The notes beneath the pieces were generated by a model. It searched no databases. It saw only the letters and a program-made list of their open reading frames with translations, and was not told the origin of the DNA. This document shows, piece after piece, positions 1-9,489 of a DNA stretch of 64,000 nucleotides; position 1 is the first letter of the stretch, and each line of letters starts with the position of its first letter. Position numbers and translations under genes: made by a program. This DNA comes from Aspidiotus rigidus (lineage: Eukaryota; Arthropoda; Insecta; Hemiptera; Diaspididae): the NCBI GenBank assembly GCA_035079385.1, contig JAVHKY010000004.1, forward strand, positions 20,119,001-20,183,000, written 5' to 3'.

Positions 1-2
1 AA

Positions 3-512
3 CGGTCGTTATTCCTCAAGGTAAAAGAATATGAATATCTCGGGCAAATAATGAATATTGAGAAAGGTATAAAAAGAGAAATAGAAAAGAGAAGAATTAA
101 AGCATGGGGGAAATTTTGGTCGTTATCAAAAATACTCAAAAGTAAGGTAAGCCTGAGGGCGAAAAGTAGAATATTAGAAAGCTGCGTCATCCCTACATTT
201 TCCTATGGTGCCGAAACTTGGGCCTTGACCAAAGATAATGTATTCGACCTTCAAAAAACGCAAAGAGCGATGGAATGAGCCATTTTAGGGGTAAGAAAAA
301 TAGAAAGAATGAAAAACGAAGAAATAAGAAGAAGAACAAATGTCATTGACATAGGTTATGTAATAAAAGAGAGAAAATTCTAGTTTGTAGGTCATATGAC
401 AAGAGGGAGTAACGAAAGATGGTCTAAAAAAGCGACGGAGTGGACTCCATATGGCCAAAAACTTACAGGCTCTTGCTCAGGGAGCAAGAGTTGCGGGAGA
501 CCCGCGACTCAC
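3..512 (+). pseudogene. RTE-like non-LTR retrotransposon reverse transcriptase, C-terminal fragment
   Basis: The frame beginning at base 3 reads the end of a non-LTR reverse transcriptase. EYEYLGQ lies near 36-54, followed by SRILESCVIPTFSYGAETW (about 168-224). After that come an RR/RTN segment, FVGHMTR (about 384-404) and WSKKATEW before a GRPATH (about 498). In the intact family this product copies element RNA at nicked chromosomal DNA. The order YLG, YGAETW, GHxxR, GRPxTxW is that of RTE-type elements. In-frame stops at 276 (TGA) and 381 (TAG) break it. The 5' part lies outside the window. The assignment to the RTE type is confident; the subfamily is not. Confidence 0.7.
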
Positions 513-599
513 GGTTTAGGGTTGAAGATTCTAAGTTTATGTAGATTAAAGGGTGTAATTTTTCATGTCTGTAATGATTGAAGATTTTGAAAAAGCAAA

Positions 600-1095
600 T
601 CTGTAGAAATGTGAAAGGTATATGTAGGAAATTTGAAGTAAATAGAGATTACAAATATTTTTCCAAGTCCCATAGAAGGCTATAAAACAGCCAAAATTTT
701 TTACAAGTCCCAGAGTTACGCGCCCCTCAGCAATATAGAGGAACAAGGAATTTTTATTTTTCCAAGTCCCATAGAAGACTATAGAACAGCCGAAATTTTT
801 CTAAGTTCCACAGATGACTATACAGGAGCCACGAAAATTTTTCCAAGTCGCATAGAAGAATAAGAAATTTTTCTAAGTCACTATACTAGCCAATAAAGGG
901 GTATAGAAGAGCCCGGAATTCTCTACGTCCCTATACTAGCCCATATAGGTGTATAAGATGGGTATAGAAGAGGCCGGAATTTTTCCAAGTCCCTATACTA
1001 GCCCATAGAAGGTCACGAATTTTTCTAAGTCCCAACGTTACGCGCGCCAGCGTTACGCCCCTCAGCATTATGCCCCCCCAACGTTATGCGTACGC
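600..1095 (+). repeat. Degenerate module A tandem repeat array
   Basis: At least seven copies of a core close to 'atttttccaagtccc' occur at irregular 50-90-base spacing. Each is followed by a 'catagaaggctata' or 'ctatactagcccatag' tail. The same core recurs around 10, 20, 35 and 47.9 kb. The end of the array holds short GC-rich repeats of the type 'gttacgcgcc'. No coding signal is seen. The array separates the RTE fragment upstream from the one beginning near 1126. Confidence 0.6.
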
Positions 1096-1125
1096 GGAAA
1101 GAATTCCTCTGAGGGCCCCCCGTCA

Positions 1126-1198
1126 CTAAACGGATGGCGGGTCTCCGCCAAAAAGAGGGAAGGGAAGACCGAGAACAAGGTGGGAAGATGAAATTAAA
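1126..1198 (+). pseudogene. RTE-like reverse transcriptase tail, left part (interrupted by PLE)
   Basis: The frame reads SPPKRGKGRPRTRWEDEIK, the conserved GRPRTRWEDEIK block near the C-terminus of RTE-type reverse transcriptases. The reading stops being RTE-like at 1199. It resumes in the same codon phase at 3247 with WEDEIK followed by NRAGTAWGRY. The intervening 2 kb is a PLE insertion. This shows that the retrotransposon was already present when the PLE inserted. Confidence 0.75.
1181..1198. repeat. 18-bp target-site duplication, left copy (PLE insertion)
   Basis: The sequence tgggaagatgaaattaaa is identical to bases 3247-3264. The two copies bracket the head-to-head PLE pair. The flanking RTE frame is continuous across one copy, so this is a true target duplication. 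Confidence 0.85.
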
Positions 1199-1230
1199 CG
1201 AATACGTTCCTCAAGGTTACGGCTATCCAT
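1199..1230 (-). other. PLE tail extension encoding a start codon and 10 codons
   Basis: On the - strand these 32 bases, next to the target duplication, read ATG then codons for MDSRNLEERIR (last codon completed at the junction). The partner copy at 2876-3246 ends exactly before this ATG. Short extensions at one end are known for Penelope insertions and are explained by template read-through into the next tandem unit. The present reading suggests that the extension is the beginning of the PLE ORF. Confidence 0.6.
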
Positions 1231-2875
1231 AATAAACGCGAAAGGACGAATACTCCGAAGGGAGAGTAAACAGTGCAAACCGCAGACTGAAAGCAACTGA
1301 CGAACAGAAGAGAAAAACAAGGTATTGAGATTGGCCAAACGAGAAATCACGGTACAGTGATACCGTCAGTGTTGCGATGACGCATTATCTCTATATACTC
1401 GAGGGCGATGCGCTTTCGGTACGAATTCTCCTTATGGAGGAGCTTTTCGGATCCCTCACGGAAGCTGTGGCCACTGTTTATCAAATGATCAGCAAAAGTT
1501 GACTCCTCTAAGCGTCCCTTCTCCCAAGACTTCAGGTACTCAGCTACTCTAACTTTCATTTGGCGGCTGGTCTCACCAATATAAAAGCCTCCATAATCCC
1601 CACATTCCAACTTATAAACACCACTCCTCTCATCAACGGGTATGGGGTCCTTCAGCCTCACAAACAACCTCTTGACTGTGGTAGTGTTGTAAAACGCGGG
1701 TCTGAAGCCAAACGGGCGAAGGGCCCGACCCAATTGGAGGGAGAACTTCCCCAGGAAAGGGAGACTGATCCATCGCAAACGACGATCGCGGATCGTGTCT
1801 CGGGGGAGGGAGGTGGTGAAATCAAGAAAGCTCCTCGTAACTTTCCTCCGAACCATCACGTCAACGTCAACATTGACCCCATTCACTCTAGCCAGGTGTT
1901 ATTGCGAGTAATTCTTTCTTGAAGGCAGACTGACTCAAAGGAATACGAGTCAGTCTGTGAACTGGGGTATGTAAGGCAGCCATCTTATAAGCAACAGTAC
2001 CGAACGAACCTCCGTGGACTAAAACATCGATCGTAGTATCTTTCCTGTAAATTCCAAACTTATGGATACCGCCTATTATAGAGATCGATAAATACAAAAA
2101 GTTAATTGAAAATACCCCTATTTCCAACGAAAATTTGATGGAAGGGTACCAGAAACTGAGATACCTCTGAAACTCACCAAGGAGATCTGGGGGACCAGTC
2201 ATCAACGTACCTGTGCCAATAGTGAATATGATTAAGTGACACCTGGTTCGAGGAAAAGAGGTCAAGTTCAAACTGGGACATGAAAATTTCGGAGATCAGA
2301 GAGCCTAAAGGTGATCTAATAGGGATCCCTACTTCATCAGGAAACTCGAAAAATTTTCCTTCAAATTTACAGTAGTCCCAGGGACCAGCAAATGTTCAGA
2401 AGATCGAAAAGTTCATGAAGCTCATTGTGAGGGATGTTGACTTTAACGAATAGCTCACCCATACGCTGGATAGTAGCAGCCTTACGAATATTCGGAAACA
2501 AACCAACAACATCAAACGAGCAGGTGGTCGTTCCCGGGGGAAGACTTACACCCTTCAGGACATCAGTTAAGGAGGCCGAATTCAAGACCGAATGAGGGGA
2601 TTCAAAATCAAAGCGATTTTTGAACCAACGGTCCAGGAATTTGGCAAGGAGGTAGGTAGGTGAGGAGATGAAGGAAACAACGGGTCGCATCGGAGTATTG
2701 TTCTTATGCACTTTGGGCAGCCTGTAAAGAAGGGGGGTGTAGGGTTAGGAACAAGGAGGGCTTTTTTCAAAGCAGGAGTTTTGATAATAGTCTCACTCCT
2801 GTTGATGACACTCCTAACTTCTTTAACGTGCTTAGGGCCTGAAGTCTTGGAAGAAAGGACATTCAGGGAGTCAGA
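1199..2875 (-). pseudogene. Penelope-like element (RT plus GIY-YIG endonuclease), decayed copy
   Basis: Read on the - strand this is most of a PLE. The stretch 2875-2600 carries the N-terminal part of the RT. In 2711-2367, MRPVVSF, LAKFLDRWF and CSFDVVGLFPNI mark the RT fingers and motif A. In 2271-1888, INFLYLSIS and FGIYRK mark the end of the palm. In 1886-1347 a thumb is followed by a GIY-YIG nuclease: GVYKLECGDYGGFYIG, with YIG at residues 102-104 of that segment, then ETSRQ, FADHLINSGHSF and ALEYIEIM. Such elements copy RNA with RT and nick DNA with GIY-YIG. At least three frameshifts inactivate it, near 2600, 2300 and 1890. The YVDD block is not readable. Two short internal deletions relative to the partner copy remove part of the C-terminus and the 3' stem-loop. 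The - strand 3' end carries a 32-nt extension at 1199-1230. Confidence 0.85.
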
Positions 2876-3246
2876 TTTGCTGATCATTTAATAAAAAGTG
2901 GCCACAGCTTCCGTGAGGGATCCAAAAAGCTCCTCCATAGGGGGAATTTTTACCGTAAGCGCATTGCCCTCGAGCATATAGAAATAATGCGTCATCTCAA
3001 CACCGACGGTATCACTGTACTCAATTCGTACATTCCGGAAGATGGCCTGATTGAACTGGTTTATGATTCACACCGTGATTTCTCGTTTGGCCAATCTCAA
3101 TACCTTGTTTTTCTCTTCTGTTCATCAGTTGCTTTCAGTTCAGTCTTGATGATGGTTTATTAACCGAAAGCGCTCGTCGTCTTATATTTTTCTGTGGTTT
3201 GCATTGTTTACTCTCCCTTCGGAGTATTTATCCTTTCGTGTTTATT
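2876..3246 (+). pseudogene. Penelope-like element 3' fragment, head-to-head partner
   Basis: An open frame (2876-3163) begins inside the GIY-YIG domain with FADHLIKSGHSFREGS. It continues through EHIEIMRH and ends at TAA 3161-3163, inside a hammerhead-like stem-loop (cttgatga at about 3145-3152, stem ggtt/aacc, then gaaa). The rest to 3246 is the PLE 3' non-coding region. It is the same subfamily as the - strand copy it abuts, in head-to-head orientation. It keeps two segments missing from that copy. The 5' truncation and the junction to an inverted copy are typical of PLE insertions. Confidence 0.8.
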
Positions 3247-3443
3247 TGGGAAGATGAAATTAAAAATAGGGCCGGGACTGCTTGGGGGAGGTATACTTGG
3301 GATTAATGGGTCTGGAGAAAGATTGAAGAGGCCTGTGCCCGGGAATGGGTCGCTTGTTGAGTAATACTCGTAGTGTACATAAATAATATATTTTCATGTA
3401 TTTCTATTACTTGACTCAATAAAGGCTGCTATTATTATTACAA
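3247..3443 (+). pseudogene. RTE-like retrotransposon tail, right part
   Basis: After the second target duplication the frame continues WEDEIKNRAGTAWGRY. It then continues, past a TAA, with WVWRKIEEACAREWVAC and a stop. This is the final AG..W......W..L.EA...W block of RTE reverse transcriptases. A short 3' region follows, containing an aataaa at about 3418 and ending in an attattatta tail, a common RTE 3' end. With 1126-1198 it forms one interrupted element. Confidence 0.7.
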
Positions 3444-6400
3444 TACTTGAAAACATTTCTATCAAAAAATTAAGTTCTAAAGAAGTTCGTCCCTTTATCC
3501 TTGGGTTTTCAATCTTCATGGTTGGACAACGTAAGATTTCAAGAATTATGATGCTGGCGTCTCGTTTCCCCGCGTACGTTATTGCCGTAGATGGTTGATC
3601 GATGGCTGTCGATGACAAATTTATACTCAATAAAAGAAATGTCAGTTCGGATTTCTTCTTCTTCCTGAATTCATTTTCTTTTGGGGGGAAAGAAGATGAA
3701 GAAAAAAATACTCTGTACGGTGCACAAATCTCTAAAAAAACTTCATACAAATATCAACTAAAAACGTCTGTACGTAACTGAGGGCAGAAGCAAAATCAAA
3801 AAACTGGTTTTTATTGTTGTTAGTAGCCGGCGAAATGCTGTGTCTGAAGTAGCCGCCAAAGGATGTCAAGATACAAACAATGATAAAGCGGAAAGGGGGT
3901 CACAAGTTGACTGGACAAAGGCAAATGCAGAAAATATACGGCTATTTAGCCATACAGTCTGTGTGTGCCGTACTCGTCGACACTACGTTTGAAAAGCGAA
4001 TACTACTACAACAACTGCTTCATTCGTATTGGCCAGATTTACGTAATACCGCCATAAACGAACAAGTATCAAGAGGACGTATGTATATCGGGGGCGCCGA
4101 ACTTCGCTCTGCTTTTCCGGGTGGGTGCAAGATGCTGTCCCGCTGTCACCGGACTTACGACTACACAGTTGCAACTAGAAATGTACTTACACTTTGCTCT
4201 CCTGCCGAACATTGAACGGAAACCCATGCGGTGTCCTAATGTCTGTACCGTCTACCGTATAGATCGATGATAACGTACAGTACGCGGTTTACTGTTTGGC
4301 ATATAACGTTTGTCAGATGGCCGACTGAACACGATTTATACGAGAAAATGCAGGTCTACTATTTACATTGCAATTCATCCAGTTCAACTCTCTGTACGAA
4401 GACGGTACATTTGTAAATACTGTCTAATCGTATTGATACAGATATAAATCACCGATCAGATGTCGGCTTTCGAGAATCTTCGAATCGAGACGGTGCTTAG
4501 TAACTTCATTCTCATGGCGAAGAGTTTGGTCTTCTTTTCGGGAAGTGCTTAAACCATAAAACTTGAGAGAAAGCCAGTCTGTAAGAAATGATAAAAAGTG
4601 TGGATTGAATTTTCGTTACTCATTGTTCCGAACGTCTGACTCCTTCTGAAATACGGGTACTTTTCCTCCTGATCTATGTGTAGCTCGGTGGTTGGAAATT
4701 TTCCGAGTCCACCTTTCCTCATATTATATACCTCAATGGTCAATATTTATCTAATTTGACTGTTGAAAAAAATTCGCAACGCTAATCGAGGGATCTCTTT
4801 CATTGAGTGCGATAATTGAGACGAGCAGGGAACTGTTTTTTTAGAAGAATTTTTGGATTTTAATTTTAGTCGACATCTTTCCAAGTAGCCCTTCGGAACC
4901 ACCGTCCGTCATACACGACTCGAAGATCAAAATTTTTTCAAATCTCTGAAGGAGCTAAATCTCTAAAGTATGTCAGGAGCCCATCCAAATGCTTTATTAG
5001 CTACTATAGAGCTTCTTGCATTGGAGATTTTGGTAGAAGTAGTTCACAACTGGGAAGTCCCTTTACTGTTCGCCTCTCATTTATTCGTCTAGAAGGTTGC
5101 TGATCAAGAGTAACGCTAAAAAATATAACGCAGAGTCCAGCCTGAAGACAGACAGATATAAATAGGGCCGTTGCGAAAGCTGTATTATGGTAGGGAGTGA
5201 GAAAGAATCCTTTACTCACTGAGTTACCAACTGTCCTTTCACGCACAATTTGCCCACTGATGTCTTTTTTTTTTTTTTTTTTTTTTTTTTGTAGCTTCAA
5301 ATCTCTCTGTCGGTCGACGCCTTGCTTGGAGAGTAGGTATATCCATGTGAAAAACAAATCAGCCTGATATCCCGATACGGTCTGGAGTCGTCTCCCAGGA
5401 ACAGAATGTAGAATCAATAGAAAATAACCATTTTACAACCATTCATTGATTTGAGATCAATTTTCACGATTCAAAATCAATACCTATGTAAAATTAAATT
5501 TCATTTCTTTTTTTACCATTAGATTCATGATCAAATATACTTTTCTAATGAGATTATCTTACCAAAAAATGTGAAATTATACGAAGTTCTAATGAAGCAG
5601 CTACATTATAAAACGGGAACATCAAAGCAATAATAATCACCGATGTAAATTAGAAATACAACTAAATTGCTGACGTCATTATTCAACCAGTACCTTACAT
5701 ATACGAACTGATAATAAATTCCAACATGATTGTGAAAGTATGCCACGAATATGTATTGGCCAAAAACCAACATAGGATCATTACGTGCTCTCGTGTCATG
5801 AGAGTAAATTCAAAATTCCAAATTGCGATTGTGACATTTCATTTATTGTTAGCGATTTTCAAGTTTACGACTAATTTCACGACAGTATTTTTTTATTGTT
5901 ATCGGAAGAAATCTGAATTGCTAATTCATGATGGAAATTTAAGGTGAACAATTTTTTTAGTGATGAAGCTTGATCGTTGAAGATTACTTGAAAAATTTAA
6001 TTTAATTGGTGACGAAAGATATTTTCAATAAACCTATGTGTATTCATTCCTTTTTGACAGTATTTCGGAAATCTTCCTGAAATTCGAATCTAATCAGAAA
6101 CGAAGTACGAAAATTAAATCAATAAACATAGAATTGTATTGAAAAGAAAAATTGAATCGTCTAAATAATGTATTGTGAATAAAATTTATAAAATGTCCCT
6201 AAAAAATTTTCGTAGTGAGATTGCATATCTCTGTTTCATTTGCATTGTTCAAAATAAATTACACTACCCGCACTATTTTCAAAAGAAAGAAGGAAAAAAA
6301 AAAGAATTTCTTGTCCCTTTGAGGCTAATAGAAGAAGTATCATACAGTATTTTTAAGTTTAGGTTTTGTAATTTTCGTTGTTTTAAAGCGCGTTGAAAAA

Positions 6401-9400
6401 AATTTTTTTTTTTTTTTTTTTTTTTAGATTTACTTTGATACTTCGACTATCTAATTACATGCGTAGATATTTAGAAATATGCATCGATAGATACGCGATT
6501 TAGGATATTATGATAATATACATTTTCTTAATTTAAAACAGTAGCCTATGCCGCTTAAGGCGGCGAGTTTCTAGCGTACTATCAAGGAGCATGATGGCTC
6601 TACTATTTGGGTGTTGAAAAAAAAAAAAAAAAAAAAATTATCTCATTTCAAATGTGAGAGAAAAAAAAAAAAAAAAAGTCTTATTTCAAATGTGAGAAAA
6701 TTGACAGAAGAAAAGAAAAATGATGAGTATCAGCAATATCTTGAAATGTAATTAATTTTATTAGAGGTTTTCGATAATATTTAAGTACATATTACGTCAA
6801 GGAACTGTCAGAGGGAAAAGAAACAGTTATTGATTTGAAAAGTATGATAATGAGAATCACTGATGAGAATTTTTCTATTCAGTTGGCAATGCTATGAAAA
6901 TATTGTGAAAAGTATCGAAAATTGAGCTAAACGCAAGACGTTGCAAAATGAACATTTTATTCCTTCATCAGAGTAAATATAGATTATCCGTTTGAATATC
7001 TACTTCAATTTTCTATATAAAAATGAAAACTATGTGAGCCTCTTTTTTGAAACAAGTAGTGAACCTATAGTGAAACCTAATCGAATGAAATAATGTTTTT
7101 TTTTTTCTAGAAGCTATTAAGGAAAAAAATGAATTATTTTCAGCTCGACGGGCAAGGAAGGTTGTAATTCGGTTCAATTCCCGAATAATTTCAAAATTTC
7201 TTCATTAGAAAAGTAATGTTAATGTACCTAGATAGGTTGTGATTATGAATTTTCCGAATGCGAATTCCTAAAAATACGATCACTTTCAAGACTTTCTGAG
7301 CTCTTTTTTTTTTCTCTTGAAGAAATCAACGGTTTCTAGTATTATTTTATATATACTGTAATTATATTACAACGATAAAGATTTTGTAATTATCATTATT
7401 TATGGGTCTTACTCATAATCGTTCTTTTGTGAGGCTCCGCGCAGCGAATAAAAAATAATTTCAGTTCAAGCCAAAACTAACCGTAGTATGACAATAAAAA
7501 TTATGAATTCAGTTATTTTTTATTTATTATAATTTTTTTTTTCAAATTCATCAAATCGTACTTCATCATAATACCTAACATATCCAGATAGAATTAAACC
7601 GGATTTTTGAATTACAATTGGAGTTCATGACTATTAAATGTTCAGCGGTCTGTAAAAGTATAATTATTTGAATTCGAATTGTTCTTTTGTTACAATTTTG
7701 TTTTTCGACTCAATTTTCCAATTAATAATCATGAACATAACCAGGTTTTAAGACTTTTCAATCGATAACATTTTCGTTTATTCTAAAATGAGGTTACTGT
7801 ATAGAAGATTTTAATGATTTAAAATACTGTAGTTTTATTCTAGAAAATTTCCGTTTTCCAGTGATTCTCTAGCTTTTAAACGAACCAATCTGAAATAATG
7901 AAACTCAGAGATACCTATTCATAATTACATAATGATATACATGTTGAAACTTCGAGTTTACATAGCAAAAACAGAACGTGAATAACTATTAGTATTCAGA
8001 TCAAATATTGCATGTTCATTTATGATACCCATAAAGAAAGTCCCGTTATTTTTATTATTTTTATTTTTTCTCTCAGATTCTCTTAATATGTTTCTGCCTT
8101 GTAAAATTCGTTGGTCGTTCGATACGTTCAGAAAAAATTTCATAAAATCCAGATATTCTCATTTGAAATTTAAAAAATGTTCATAAAATTGAAAAAAATG
8201 AAAAATAAGATGGAAATTCAGTTAAATAATCGATATGATACGAAACGTGTTACATACTTAATATAGTAGCTACTATTGATATCAACGAAATAATGTTCTA
8301 TATGTTTGATTCTTTTTGTGAACTTTGTTAGAGAAAAATTATTCAAGAACTCGGACCACAAATTTGTTAGTTTCAACACTTCAAAAAAATGCTAAGAAGT
8401 CACTTAAACCTAAGTATTTCAGTAATACATCGATCGTTTGAACTTCTTCCTCAGGTAGTTGAATTTACTTGCTCTGCTTTTGTTTTTTTTTTTTTTTTTC
8501 GTTAAGTACATTATTTCAATTAAACTTATAGTTTCAAAATCGTTGATTTTTGCTTTCAAAACCTATCCAATAAAAATTCAGCTTCTAATAAATTACCAGC
8601 AAGCATCTTCATTGATATTTGAATTTTACCGAAGATCGAAAGAGCATCACGCGGAATACGACCACTGAAAAATTGAGGAATACTTATTCGGAGGGACTTT
8701 TACATTCAAATATTCGAGGAGGAAACGAAATATCATTTTAATCACTCGATTGACACTTAGCCAGACAAGATTTTATTTTTCGCGCAAAATATAATTTGCT
8801 CGTTAATGATCTTTTCCATTTTTGAATAAACAGACTCTGTCAGTGGAAGTCTATGAAAGCACTTATTCGTCATGAAATGCGAGACTGTTTCTTTTCTACG
8901 TATCGTTTCGTTCTCAGTTATAACTCTAGCCCCTGATCATATCAGTCGATTCATATTTGGAATTGAAATAGACAATGCGACGTTCTTATTTTGAGAATCA
9001 TACTTTGAGTTTTAAATTCAAGTATGGGAGCATTCACTCATCAGAATAGCTTTTTTTTTGTTTATTTCTTGAGAAGTTGACTGGGACACTCATGTTAGCT
9101 GAAAATTAGAAGCCAAAATCGACGAATTTTGAGCTCAAAACGTTAAAAGCAGAAAGTCGGGAAATATTGAAGTAAATTTCTCCACTACTTCACGTGAAAA
9201 TAAATCGAATCATATTTTTATGTATGTCTTCGGCCGTTTGCAAAGGAATACGAAGACTAGTAAAGATAGATTAATCTCGATTATATCGATGCATCTATCT
9301 CGATCATATCCATATTATATCGATTTATTTTAAGTCTAAAATACTGTATATTAGACCTAGTATGATGACGTCATAAAGTGTCACGTATTTCTGGCTGACC

Positions 9401-9480
9401 CCCAGCTCCAAGACAAAAATGTCAAAATTAGAGGCAACGCAGTTATTCTACAATGGTAGATGACACACCAATCGTACGGA
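3444..9480. other. AT-rich region without recognisable genes
   Basis: No coding signal that I recognise on either strand. Bases 3780-4250 are less AT-rich and contain several CpG, but no motif can be named. Poly-T runs lie at about 5263-5290 and 6402-6425, and poly-A runs at about 6618-6637 and 6661-6677. The last two separate a short direct repeat (catttcaaatgtgaga). A tRNA B-box-like string near 7172 lacks the rest of a tRNA. Confidence 0.5.
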
Positions 9481-9489
9481 AAAAGGAGG

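Noticed and set aside
1560..1922. + strand 120-codon open frame
   Set aside because: Antisense shadow of the PLE GIY-YIG region on the - strand.
7150..7195. tRNA-like A- and B-box strings (ctcgacgggcaagg, ggttcaattcc)
   Set aside because: The spacing is too short for a tRNA and no acceptor stem can be formed.
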